A stretch of 52,160 nucleotides of DNA, taken from NCBI GenBank assembly GCA_015061005.1, contig SUXJ01000014.1:1-52160 (forward strand), read 5' to 3'. The notes under the pieces were generated by a model. The model was not told the DNA's origin and did no database searches. It saw nothing but the letters and a program-made list of their open reading frames with translations. The DNA is from Bacteroidales bacterium. Its GTDB lineage: Bacteria > Bacteroidota > Bacteroidia > Bacteroidales > Muribaculaceae. Positions 33,085-41,420 of the stretch are shown here, in pieces (position 1 is the stretch's first letter; each line of letters opens with the position of its first letter). The position numbers and the translations under genes are program-made.

Positions 33085-34968
33085 TTACAAAAGCGGAATT
33101 ATTTCTGGTATGATATTTTGTATTTTTACTATACGTTTCCGGAGGCGAGTTTCAAATGGCAATGCCAAGATGCGGACAACGATGCCGACCGGGAACACCC
33201 ATTTACATATACTGCTCAACCGTCCGGGAGTCGGGTGCAAGATGCGGAAATTCTCCAATAGCGGAAGAGTTGATACTCTATTCAGCAATCGGGTTGAGCG
33301 CGAATTGGAGAGATAACTTACGGTATGTTCAAGCGCGGCGTTAAGTTGAACAATGTCGGCCGAAGAAATGCCGCCCGACCAATACTGATTGTAACTGCAA
33401 ATACCGCGATAGCGAAGACGGAAATCCGCACACTCACGAGCGAGGTTATCAAGCAACTCGCGTGCCACTTCGGGATTGAAGTCCTCAATGACGACTTCTT
33501 TGACCGACAATGCGGCTCGCACGTTCTTGCCTGTGGCAATGCGCCACAGTCGCAAATAGCTGTCGGCATTAAACACTGCGGAATCATGAACCGCCTTGTA
33601 GGTCAAGAATATGCCCAAGGGAAGCAGCACTCCGGAGCTGAGCCAAGTGCCTTCCCAGACCGGAATCTGACCGTCGCGAGCCATACGATAGCCCGTATTG
33701 TCGATTATATAGTATATGATAAAGAGAATCACGGAGACAATCAACGGAGTGCCTATGCCGCCCTTGCGAATAATTGCGCCTAACGGAGCCCCGATGAAGA
33801 AGAAAACCAACACTGCCACCGACAGAGTAAACCTTCGGTGAAGTTCAATGCCGGTACGACGCATGATTTTATACTCTCCGGCCATAATTGATGAACGCGC
33901 AAAGTTTTCCATGCGCCGCGCATTCAGATTGCGCTGAGCCGTTTCTATGATTTGTCGGCGTGATGCCGGGGTGAGACTATTGCGAATGGAGTCCGGATCC
34001 AAAGTCATCTGCGGACGTGCAGCCGGAGTCTTGATTTCCGCGGGAATCTGCTCGGGAGTCAAACTGATTAATCGGCTCCGACTCAATTCCTCGCCAACGG
34101 AGATGCCGATTGAATCGATTCGATGATTCATTGAATCAATCGTATGGGTGAGCTGCTTAACGTTTTGCCCGACGTAGAGTTGACGCATATCGCCCTCATC
34201 CATTTTTTCCAAATTAATGTCGAAAGCAACCGAAATCATCTTGTTGTCAAACATTTCTCGGCGATAGAGCATGTTTTGTGCTCTGCCCTTACCAACCGCT
34301 TCGCGAAGATTTTCAAACAATTCACCCCGGTATAAGTTCAGTATCATGTGAGTATTATCGGCTGCCATGCGCATAGTAGCACTATCGGCCAAAATAACCC
34401 TTGACCGGTCAAACCCTTGGCGCACATCATAAATCATCACGCCGTGAAGCACTCCGGTTTCCCTGTTTTTGTTTTCAACGTAAATATTAATGTTCGGAAG
34501 CTGATAATTAAATTCTCCCTCCACTATGTCAAGCTCCGGAGTTTTATGGCGTATGGATTTGAGCAGCGTCCACATTTTTGTTTGAGCCACCGGAAGCACA
34601 TTGTTTTGGAAAAAGAATGCACCAACCGACAGTAAAACCATGAACACAATCAGCGAACGCATGACCCTAAACAGAGATATGCCGCCCGATTTCAACGCAA
34701 TCAACTCAAGACTCTCGCCCAAATTGCCAAATGCCATCAACGATGCCAATAAGACCGCCAACGGCAACGCCATGGGCACCATCGACAAGGCGGCATAGCT
34801 AAACAATTCTGCCAGAACCGGCAACTCCACTCCCTTACCCACGAGGTCCTGTAAATGAAGCCACAAGAACTGCATCAACACTATGAAAGTGCAGATGAAA
34901 AAAGTCATTACCAACAGCGGCAGAAATCGCTGAAGAATGAATGTGTCAAGTCGCTTGAGGCCTAACAT
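33085..34968 (-). CDS. LptF/LptG (YjgP/YjgQ) family permease
   Basis: 627 residues from ATG 34968 (MLGLKRLDTFILQRFLPLLV). An upstream in-frame ATG at 34989 would lie upstream of the -7 box and is disfavoured. Three N-terminal membrane segments, a long periplasmic jellyroll region (about residues 130-370), then three more segments near VAVLVFFFIGAPLGAIIRKGG, as in LPS export permeases. A C-terminal extension of about 140 residues follows the last membrane segment, longer than in E. coli LptF/G. With OstA-like and LptE in the same window this suggests a complete route for LPS. First gene of the nine-gene operon. Confidence 0.9.
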   Translation of the reverse strand: MLGLKRLDTFILQRFLPLLVMTFFICTFIVLMQFLWLHLQDLVGKGVELPVLAELFSYAALSMVPMALPLAVLLASLMAFGNLGESLELIALKSGGISLFRVMRSLIVFMVLLSVGAFFFQNNVLPVAQTKMWTLLKSIRHKTPELDIVEGEFNYQLPNINIYVENKNRETGVLHGVMIYDVRQGFDRSRVILADSATMRMAADNTHMILNLYRGELFENLREAVGKGRAQNMLYRREMFDNKMISVAFDINLEKMDEGDMRQLYVGQNVKQLTHTIDSMNHRIDSIGISVGEELSRSRLISLTPEQIPAEIKTPAARPQMTLDPDSIRNSLTPASRRQIIETAQRNLNARRMENFARSSIMAGEYKIMRRTGIELHRRFTLSVAVLVFFFIGAPLGAIIRKGGIGTPLIVSVILFIIYYIIDNTGYRMARDGQIPVWEGTWLSSGVLLPLGIFLTYKAVHDSAVFNADSYLRLWRIATGKNVRAALSVKEVVIEDFNPEVARELLDNLARECADFRLRYRGICSYNQYWSGGISSADIVQLNAALEHTVSYLSNSRSTRLLNRVSTLPLLENFRILHPTPGRLSSICKWVFPVGIVVRILALPFETRLRKRIVKIQNIIPEIIPLL

Positions 34969-34976
34969 ACCGATTG

Positions 34977-34984
34977 CAAAGATA
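34977..34984 (-). promoter_or_regulatory. -7 box of the nine-gene operon
   Basis: TATCTTTG on the minus strand (34984-34977), only 8 bp before ATG 34968, so the message would be almost leaderless. It lies next to the divergent promoter at 35001-35032. Confidence 0.6.
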
Positions 34985-35000
34985 AGCATTTTTGCCGGGT

Positions 35001-35032
35001 TTTGGAAAATTGACAAAGAATGTGTAATTTTG
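35001..35032 (+). promoter_or_regulatory. Promoter of the small barrel protein gene
   Basis: TTTG (35001-35004), a 20-bp spacer and TAATTTTG (35025-35032); leader of about 25 nt to ATG 35062. Divergent from the lptF/G operon promoter. Confidence 0.75.
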
Positions 35033-35061
35033 AGGTGCTTATTTGCGTTATATCATAGAGT

Positions 35062-35637
35062 ATGAAAAAACTGATTATAATGACCGTGGCCATAGCGGCC
35101 GCATTGTGCTCTCAGGCAGCAGAACTGAAGCGTTACACAAATCTATATGACAAAATTCCGGCTGAAGGATACGTTGGATTCGGCGGAGTCGAAATCGTTG
35201 CGCCGGGATTCTTCGGCGATGGCGGATATAGCGTTGGCGTCACGACATCACACGGTTGGATGGTACGCCCGACCATATTCCTCGGACTCGGTGCCGGATA
35301 CATCCAAGACTTCGATGATGACCAAGGCGTCGTCCCGATTTTTGCCGAAGGACGCATCTATTTCGCATCGGAATATATGCGCCGTATCTATCCCCACATC
35401 GGCGCAAGAATTGGCGGAGTGGTTGCAACAGAAGGCGGCGGCGGAACGTATATTCAGCTTGCCGGAGGATTCCGAGTGCCATTCAGCAACAAAGTGGCAC
35501 TGAATGTTGAAGTCGGCCCGCAGTATGCCACCAAATTCGAGCGACAACACGACCTGAACCAAATCGGAGTCAACACCCCTTTCAAATCCAAAGGCATGCG
35601 CTTCAGTTTCTTTGGCCGCATCAACATCGAATTCTAA
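35062..35637 (+). CDS. Outer-membrane-type small beta-barrel protein
   Basis: 191 residues. Signal peptide MKKLIIMTVAIAAALCSQAA, then Gly- and aromatic-rich alternating strands (EGYVGFGGVEIVAPGFFGDG, RPTIFLGLGAGYIQDF, PHIGARIGGVVATEGGGG) and a terminal strand MRFSFFGRINIEF ending in Phe, the usual outer-membrane barrel C-terminus. About eight strands are predicted. No specific function recognised. Confidence 0.8.
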   Translation: MKKLIIMTVAIAAALCSQAAELKRYTNLYDKIPAEGYVGFGGVEIVAPGFFGDGGYSVGVTTSHGWMVRPTIFLGLGAGYIQDFDDDQGVVPIFAEGRIYFASEYMRRIYPHIGARIGGVVATEGGGGTYIQLAGGFRVPFSNKVALNVEVGPQYATKFERQHDLNQIGVNTPFKSKGMRFSFFGRINIEF

Positions 35638-35646
35638 AAAATTTCG

Positions 35647-35654
35647 TAAATTTG
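35647..35654 (+). promoter_or_regulatory. -7 box of dapA-rsmA
   Basis: TAAATTTG, 25 bp before the dapA start; -33 box not evident. Confidence 0.55.
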
Positions 35655-35679
35655 CGAGCAAATAGCAGCTCCGTCATTT

Positions 35680-36564
35680 ATGTCACGAATAAATCTCAGG
35701 GGAATGGGCGTTGCGCTCATAACTCCTTTTAAAGCCGACAAGTCAATAGATTTCAATGCTTTGGCTCACTTGATTGAACACCAAATCAAGTGTGGCATAG
35801 ATTTTTTGGTAGTTCTCGGAACAACCGCCGAGACTCCGGCATTGTCGGCCGATGAGAAACGCGAAATTCGAGAGTTCGTGGCCCAAAGAGTGGCCGGGCG
35901 CGTTCCATTGGTGCTCGGACTTGGCGGCAACAACACCGCCGGACTCTGCGAAGAAATGCGCAATACCGACCTGTCGGACTATCAAGCCATTCTTTCAGTA
36001 GTTCCTTATTACAACAAACCGAGCCAAGAAGGCATATACCAACATTATGCGGCTGTTGCCGAAGCTTCGCCGCTACCGGTGGTGCTCTACAATGTGCCCG
36101 GGCGCACCGGAGTCAACATGACAGCAGAAACGACCCTCCGCCTTGCCAAGGATTTCCCCGACAAGATTGTCGCCATCAAGGAGGCATCGGGCAACTTTAC
36201 GCAAATTGACGACATAATCAAGCGCAAACCGGCGGACTTCATGGTCATCTCGGGCGATGACGGCATAACATTCCCCTTGATTACTCTCGGTGCGGTCGGA
36301 GTAATTTCCGTTATCGGCAATGCGTTTCCCAAGGAGTTCAGTCGAATGGTACGCCTCGCCCTTGAAGGAGACTTCCCCAGCGCATTGGAAATCCACCATC
36401 GGTTTACCGAACTGTTCTCATTGCTCTTCGTTGACGGCAATCCCGCCGGAGTGAAGTGCCTGCTCCACGCAATGGGATACATTGAAAATGAATTGCGACT
36501 CCCCTTGGTCCCGACTCGCATAACCACTTACGACAAGATTCGCAACGTACTCGAACGCCTCTGA
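35680..36564 (+). CDS. dapA: 4-hydroxy-tetrahydrodipicolinate synthase
   Basis: 294 residues; condenses pyruvate with aspartate semialdehyde in lysine/diaminopimelate synthesis. Motifs: VVLGTTAETPALSADEK, the proton-relay Tyr in VVLYNVPGRTGVNM, the Schiff-base Lys in IVAIKEASGN, and the ISGDDGITFPLITLGAVGVI strand. Followed after 7 bp by rsmA, so the two are co-transcribed. Confidence 0.95.
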   Translation: MSRINLRGMGVALITPFKADKSIDFNALAHLIEHQIKCGIDFLVVLGTTAETPALSADEKREIREFVAQRVAGRVPLVLGLGGNNTAGLCEEMRNTDLSDYQAILSVVPYYNKPSQEGIYQHYAAVAEASPLPVVLYNVPGRTGVNMTAETTLRLAKDFPDKIVAIKEASGNFTQIDDIIKRKPADFMVISGDDGITFPLITLGAVGVISVIGNAFPKEFSRMVRLALEGDFPSALEIHHRFTELFSLLFVDGNPAGVKCLLHAMGYIENELRLPLVPTRITTYDKIRNVLERL

Positions 36565-36571
36565 CAATATA

Positions 36572-37333
36572 ATGCAGAAAGTTAAACCCAAAAAGGCTCT
36601 CGGTCAGCATTTCTTAACCGACTTGAACGTTGCCGCACGCATAGCATCAACCATTGACGACTTTCGCGAGCTTCCAACCCTTGAAGTAGGGCCGGGCATG
36701 GGCGTGCTTACTCAGTTTCTGCTGGAGAAGGACCCGAAGGTGACGGTTGTTGAACTCGACTCGGAGAGCGTGGTTTGGCTGCGCGAACACTATACCGACC
36801 TGCGCATCGTTGAGGCGGACTTCTTGCGCCTCGACTTGGCTGAAACAATGAACGGGAATCCATTCACCGTTATCGGGAACTATCCCTACAATATTTCCTC
36901 CCAGATTTTCTTCAAAGTCTTGGACTATAAGGACATGATTCCGTGTTGTGCCGGAATGCTACAACGCGAAGTCGCCGAGCGACTTGCCGCTCCGCCGGGA
37001 ACCAAGACTCGCGGCATATTGAGCGTACTGCTTCAAGCATGGTACGATGTGAGCTATCTCTTCACCGTGAGCGAACACGTGTTTAATCCGCCGCCAAAAG
37101 TTAAAAGCGGAGTTATTCGCATGGTGCGAAACTCACGCACGGAACTCGGAGTAAACGAAGCCCTGTTCAAGTCTGTGGTGAAAACCACATTCGGACAGCG
37201 ACGCAAAACAATTCGCAACTCAATTCGCGCCATCTGCCCGAACTTCCCGGCAGACCACCCCTTGGCAGGAAAACGCCCCGAACAGCTATCGGTCGAAGAC
37301 TTCATTGCCCTGACCGCAGCCATTGGTTGCTGA
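36572..37333 (+). CDS. rsmA: 16S rRNA (adenine(1518)-N(6)/adenine(1519)-N(6))-dimethyltransferase
   Basis: 253 residues (KsgA). Starts KKALGQHFLTDLNVAARI, then the SAM-binding LEVGPGMGVLTQFLL, the catalytic GNYPYNISSQIFFKVLD and the C-terminal VFNPPPKVKSGVIRM. Dimethylates two adenines of 16S rRNA during small-subunit maturation. Second gene of the dapA operon. Confidence 0.96.
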   Translation: MQKVKPKKALGQHFLTDLNVAARIASTIDDFRELPTLEVGPGMGVLTQFLLEKDPKVTVVELDSESVVWLREHYTDLRIVEADFLRLDLAETMNGNPFTVIGNYPYNISSQIFFKVLDYKDMIPCCAGMLQREVAERLAAPPGTKTRGILSVLLQAWYDVSYLFTVSEHVFNPPPKVKSGVIRMVRNSRTELGVNEALFKSVVKTTFGQRRKTIRNSIRAICPNFPADHPLAGKRPEQLSVEDFIALTAAIGC

Positions 37334-37399
37334 CTTCAGCATGTAGCTTATGCAGAGAATGCAATATTCCGGCAAATTGACATCGGAAATATATAATTT

Positions 37400-38401
37400 A
37401 TGAAAAACGGAAATATCGTCATATACCAAAGCGAAGATGGACAAACACGCATAGAGGTGCGTATGGAAGATGAAACCGTATGGTTGAGCCAACAACAAAT
37501 GGCAGAATTGTTCCAAACGTCTCGCACCAATGTTGTTGAACACATCAAGCATATCTATGAGGATAGAGAACTGAAAGAGCCGGCAACTTGTCGGAAATTC
37601 CGACAAGTTCAAACAGAAGGCACCCGACAAGTAAGCCGAGAGATACCTTTCTATAATCTTGATATGATTATCTCCTTGGGCTACAGAATTCGTTCCGGCA
37701 TTGCAACGCATTTCCGACAGTGGGCGACTCAGCGTCTCAAAGAGTATATTATCAAAGGATTCACTATGGACGATGAGCGTCTGAAGCAGTTGGGTGGAGG
37801 CAATTATTGGAAAGAGTTACTCGATCGCATCAAAGACATTCGCTCATCGGAACGTGTGCTCTATCGTCAAGTTCTTGATCTCTATGCTACCGCTGTAGAT
37901 TACGATCCAAGAAGCAGTATGTCGGTCACATTTTTTAAGATCGTGCAGAACAAACTCCATTATGCCGCTCACGGACACACGGCCGCCGAAGTGCTGTTTG
38001 ATAGAGCAGATAGCTCAAAGCCATTTATGGGAATGACCGCATTTAAGGGAGAGTGGCCCACACTACAAGATGCAAAGGTGGCAAAAAATTATCTTTCGCA
38101 CAATGAACTTAAAATTTTGAACAATCTTGTATCCGGTTATTTTGACTTTGCCGAAATTCAAGCTATGCGGCATCAACCGATGTATATGGAAGATTATATC
38201 CGACAACTCGACACCATTTTGACATCAACGGGACAAGAGTTGCTCACGGGGGCCGGAACGGTAAGCCATGAAGATGCAATGATCAAGATAAAAACAGAAT
38301 ATGACCAATGGCGAGAACACACATTATCTCCCGTTGAACAAGCATATTTTGATACTATAAAACAATTGAGTTCCAAAAGTAAACGAAAAGATAAGGAATA
38401 A
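37400..38401 (+). CDS. RhuM family protein (orphan)
   Basis: 333 residues. The N-terminus is the RhuM/Fic-like DNA-binding type pattern (IEVRMEDETVWLSQQQMAELF, then TSRTNVVEHIKHIYED). The middle NLDMIISLGYRIRSGIATHFRQWATQRL and FTMDDERLKQLGG are typical of the family, as is the C-terminal half with SHNELKILNNLVSGYFDFAE. RhuM proteins were named as virulence-associated in Salmonella but their activity is unknown; they often lie near restriction or toxin genes. Here it stands alone between rsmA and the sigma-54 activator, is more AT-rich, and has no consensus promoter, suggesting an insertion. Confidence 0.88.
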   Translation: MKNGNIVIYQSEDGQTRIEVRMEDETVWLSQQQMAELFQTSRTNVVEHIKHIYEDRELKEPATCRKFRQVQTEGTRQVSREIPFYNLDMIISLGYRIRSGIATHFRQWATQRLKEYIIKGFTMDDERLKQLGGGNYWKELLDRIKDIRSSERVLYRQVLDLYATAVDYDPRSSMSVTFFKIVQNKLHYAAHGHTAAEVLFDRADSSKPFMGMTAFKGEWPTLQDAKVAKNYLSHNELKILNNLVSGYFDFAEIQAMRHQPMYMEDYIRQLDTILTSTGQELLTGAGTVSHEDAMIKIKTEYDQWREHTLSPVEQAYFDTIKQLSSKSKRKDKE

Positions 38402-38460
38402 TTATAGCAATCGGGAAACCGGTTCATCAACGCAGCAATTCAAGCACCGACTGAGTGGCA

Positions 38461-38493
38461 TTTTTGCCAATTCGAGGGATTTTCGTAACTTTG
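38461..38493 (+). promoter_or_regulatory. Promoter giving a leaderless sigma-54 activator message
   Basis: TTTTTG (38461-38466), a 19-bp spacer and TAACTTTG (38486-38493). The start codon ATG 38499 lies 5 nt after the -7 box, so transcription probably begins at or within a base or two of the ATG. Confidence 0.8.
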
Positions 38494-38498
38494 CAGAG

Positions 38499-39680
38499 AT
38501 GAATCAAATAACTTCGGCAGATATTACGGCAGTAAAACAGCGACTCGGCATAGTCGGTTCCTCACCGGCCCTGACCGAGGCAATAGGTCGCGCCCTGCGA
38601 GTGGCGTCTATTGATTTGTCGGTACTGATTATCGGTGAAAGCGGCTCCGGCAAGGAATTTTTCCCAAAAGTGATTCACTCCGCAGGAGCACGCAAGCACT
38701 CGCCATACATTGCCGTTAACTGCGGTGCCATTCCCGAAGGCACTATCGACTCCGAACTGTTCGGACACGAAAAAGGAGCTTTTACCGGAGCGGTAGCCTC
38801 CCGAAAAGGATACTTCGAAGAAGCCGATGGAGGCACGATATTCCTCGATGAAGTTGCCGAACTCCCCTTGACCACTCAAGCCCGCCTGCTGCGCGTCCTC
38901 GAAACAGGAGAATTCATTAAAGTAGGCTCATCTCAAGTTCAAAAAACCAACATTCGCGTCGTTGCGGCAACGAACGTTGACATGGCCAAGGCCGTTGCCG
39001 ACGGCAGATTTCGTGAGGACTTGTTCTATCGACTCAGCACAGTGCAAATCAACGTTCCCCCACTGCGCGAGCGCGGAACCGACATATCATTGCTCGCCCG
39101 AAAGTTCGCTGCCGACTTTGCCGAAAAGTACTCCACTCCGGAACTCACCCTGACCCCCGACGCCATTTCTCTGCTGCAAGCATATCGCTGGCCCGGAAAC
39201 GTGCGTCAGCTCAAAAACGTAGTGGAGCAGTTAGCTATCTTTGAAGCCTCCGAACCCGTTAACCGCGAAAAACTGCAAGAGTATCTGCCATCAACGGTCT
39301 ACACTCCGACCATCGCAGCTGCTCCTGCCGAAGCCGACCATTCTTACCGGCGCGAACGCGACATGCTGTTCAACCTGATTTTCAGACTCCGTTCGGAAGT
39401 CGACGAACTCAGAGCCGAACTGTCCGGACGTGACACTGAATTTGAACAAACCAAACTCGGATTGATGCACTCGCATCCGCCCTTCACCACCTTTACCGAA
39501 GACAAACCGGCTGCACTTCCGGAAGCAGCCGTGACTCCGCGCAGCCTCGAAGAAAACGAGCGCGAAGCAATTCGCGAAAGCCTTGAGCGAAACGGTGGCC
39601 GCCGCAAAGCCACCGCCGAGGAACTCAACATCAGCGAACGCACCCTCTACCGAAAAATTCGCGAATATGGTTTGGAATAA
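38499..39680 (+). CDS. Sigma-54-dependent transcriptional activator without receiver domain
   Basis: 393 residues. AAA+ domain from about residue 20: Walker A GESGSGKE, the sigma-54 contact loop GAFTGA at 93-98, Walker B GGTIFLDEVAEL, and the arginine finger region FREDLFYRL. A C-terminal Fis-type helix-turn-helix begins near residue 355 (RKATAEELNISERTLYRKI). There is no N-terminal response-regulator or sensor domain, so activity must be controlled by level or by a partner, as in PspF. It overlaps lptE by 14 bp; a link to envelope stress is therefore plausible but unproven. A sigma-54-like promoter precedes dnaK in this window. Confidence 0.93.
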   Translation: MNQITSADITAVKQRLGIVGSSPALTEAIGRALRVASIDLSVLIIGESGSGKEFFPKVIHSAGARKHSPYIAVNCGAIPEGTIDSELFGHEKGAFTGAVASRKGYFEEADGGTIFLDEVAELPLTTQARLLRVLETGEFIKVGSSQVQKTNIRVVAATNVDMAKAVADGRFREDLFYRLSTVQINVPPLRERGTDISLLARKFAADFAEKYSTPELTLTPDAISLLQAYRWPGNVRQLKNVVEQLAIFEASEPVNREKLQEYLPSTVYTPTIAAAPAEADHSYRRERDMLFNLIFRLRSEVDELRAELSGRDTEFEQTKLGLMHSHPPFTTFTEDKPAALPEAAVTPRSLEENEREAIRESLERNGGRRKATAEELNISERTLYRKIREYGLE

Positions 39681-40194
39681 AAAACTGAAAGCCGCTATCC
39701 TCGCAGTTGTTGCCGCAGTCGCCGTAAACGGGTGCATTCCGGTCTATAAACTCAACGGCTCCGCAATAGACTATAATGTCTATAAAACCATTTCTATCGA
39801 AAACTTCCCGATAAGGGCCGCCTTGGTCTATGCCCCCCTGCAAGTCACGTTTGAAAACACTCTGGTCGATTACATCGAGCGCAACACTCGTCTGCAAACC
39901 TCAGTGGGCAACAGCAATGCCGACCTTCAACTCGAAGGAGAAATAACCAATTACGCCCTAACCCCTCAAGCAGTAGGCACAGATGCCTATGCAACGCGAA
40001 CCCGACTGACCATCAGCGTCAGAGTACGATATATCGACAACAAAGCCGAAGGCAAAGACATTGATCAAACATTCTCAGCCTATCGCGACTTCGATTCCAA
40101 CGAAATGCTCACCGACGTGCAAGACCAGCTCTGCATGGAAATATCCGAAGAGCTCGTGGAACTGATTTTTAACGCAACCCTTGGCAACTGGTAA
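39667..40194 (+). CDS. LptE family LPS assembly lipoprotein
   Basis: 175 residues from ATG 39667. Lipoprotein signal ending AVAVNGC (Cys at about 24), then IPVYKLNGSAIDYNVYKTIS and the LptE/LptE-like core IENFPIRAALVYAPLQVTFENTLVDYIER. It forms the plug of the LptD translocon in the outer membrane. The start overlaps the sigma-54 activator gene by 14 bp; longer in-frame starts run inside that gene and lack a signal peptide at their N-terminus. Confidence 0.88.
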   Translation: MVWNKKLKAAILAVVAAVAVNGCIPVYKLNGSAIDYNVYKTISIENFPIRAALVYAPLQVTFENTLVDYIERNTRLQTSVGNSNADLQLEGEITNYALTPQAVGTDAYATRTRLTISVRVRYIDNKAEGKDIDQTFSAYRDFDSNEMLTDVQDQLCMEISEELVELIFNATLGNW

Positions 40195-40199
40195 AACCT

Positions 40200-40967
40200 A
40201 TGTTAGTATCAAACGAAGAAATACTATCTTGGCTTAACGGTGAAGCCCCCGACGAAGAACTCTTGCAAATGCTTCAGCGCGAAATGCCGGCATGGCTGCT
40301 TCCGGTGGCTATGAGATTGCGCAATTGCCCGAATCTGACACCCGAGGAACGCGCCGCACTGACTACGCGCTTGGCTGCGGGAGCTTCCGACATCGAGCAA
40401 ATGTCGATGGCAGCCAATGCCGACCTTGCAGCTGACCTTGCCCGATTCTACCCGATAGAACAACCCTCGACCCTCGACACGGAAGAAACAATTGAAAAAT
40501 TCCTATCCACATACGGAACCCCCGACAAGCACGAAAGCGAAATGCTTGAACGCTTGATTTTCAACCCCACTCCGGACTACGCCCAGCTTCTTGCTCAAGA
40601 AGAGGAAGCCAGCGTGCCAAAAGCCGACGATGCTCCCGAAGGCTCTGCCGACGCGCTAATTAACTCTTTCATTATCAAAAGCAAAGCCTCCGGCGGACAA
40701 TTTCCGACAACAGCCAAAGCCGAAGAACCGGCTCAAGTGCTCAAGCCGGAATCAACCGTTAAAAAACCCACCGCAACAGACGATGCCATGCTTAGCGAAA
40801 GTTTGGCTCAAGTTTACATAAAACGCGGCAAATATTCCAAGGCTTTTGAAATTATAAGCCATTTAAATTTGAATTTTCCCGAAAAAAGTATTTACTTTGC
40901 AGACCAATTACGCTTCCTCCGAACGCTCATAGCATTGGAGGAGCGTATTAACACGTCAAAAAAATAG
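40200..40967 (+). CDS. TPR-like protein between lptE and secG
   Basis: 255 residues, cytoplasmic, acidic. Helical N-terminal half, disordered middle with many Ala/Pro/Glu, and a C-terminal tetratricopeptide-like hairpin (SESLAQVYIKRGKYSKAFEIISHL ... YFADQLRFLRTLIAL, shown in parts). Commonly conserved between lptE and secG in Bacteroidales. It follows lptE by 5 bp. Function unknown; a scaffold for envelope machinery is one possibility. Confidence 0.75.
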   Translation: MLVSNEEILSWLNGEAPDEELLQMLQREMPAWLLPVAMRLRNCPNLTPEERAALTTRLAAGASDIEQMSMAANADLAADLARFYPIEQPSTLDTEETIEKFLSTYGTPDKHESEMLERLIFNPTPDYAQLLAQEEEASVPKADDAPEGSADALINSFIIKSKASGGQFPTTAKAEEPAQVLKPESTVKKPTATDDAMLSESLAQVYIKRGKYSKAFEIISHLNLNFPEKSIYFADQLRFLRTLIALEERINTSKK

Positions 40968-40996
40968 AACAATAATAACTTATAAACCAATAAATT

Positions 40997-41380
40997 ATGA
41001 TTTACACTCTGGTAATCGTTCTTACCATCATCGCCGCAATTTTGCTCATCGGCGTAGTGCTGATTCAAAAGTCAAAAGGTGGCGGTTTGGGCTCAACCTT
41101 CGCTTCCAGCAACTCAATTCTCGGCGTTAAACGCACCAACGACGTAATTGAAAAAATCACTTGGTGGCTCGCAGGCATCGTTTGCGTTTTGAGTATCGTC
41201 AGCGTATTCTGCGCTCCCGCTCTCACCTCGCAAGACGACGCTCTCATTCAAGAAGCTCAACAGAGCGTTCCCGCTGCCAACATCCCCGCTATGGAAGTCC
41301 CCGCAGTGGAAACTGAAGCCGCTGAAGTGCCTGCCGCCGACGCAGCTGAAGCCCCTGCAGCTGACGCTCCCGCCGTATAA
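40997..41380 (+). CDS. secG: Preprotein translocase subunit SecG
   Basis: 127 residues. Two membrane segments (IYTLVIVLTIIAAILLIGVV and WWLAGIVCVLSIVSVF) around the conserved loop IQKSKGGGLGSTFASSN. A C-terminal extension of about 45 residues is Ala/Pro/Glu/Val rich, longer than in E. coli SecG. It forms the SecYEG channel in the inner membrane. Last gene of the sigma-54 activator operon, 29 bp after the TPR-like gene. Confidence 0.93.
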   Translation: MIYTLVIVLTIIAAILLIGVVLIQKSKGGGLGSTFASSNSILGVKRTNDVIEKITWWLAGIVCVLSIVSVFCAPALTSQDDALIQEAQQSVPAANIPAMEVPAVETEAAEVPAADAAEAPAADAPAV

Positions 41381-41420
41381 TCGACCGCTATCAAGTCTTT
41401 ACACACTCATTCCCTGACGC

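Noticed and set aside
39583-39666. 28-residue longer start for the LptE-like protein
   Set aside because: It lies within the sigma-54 activator gene and would put the lipoprotein signal in the middle of the protein.
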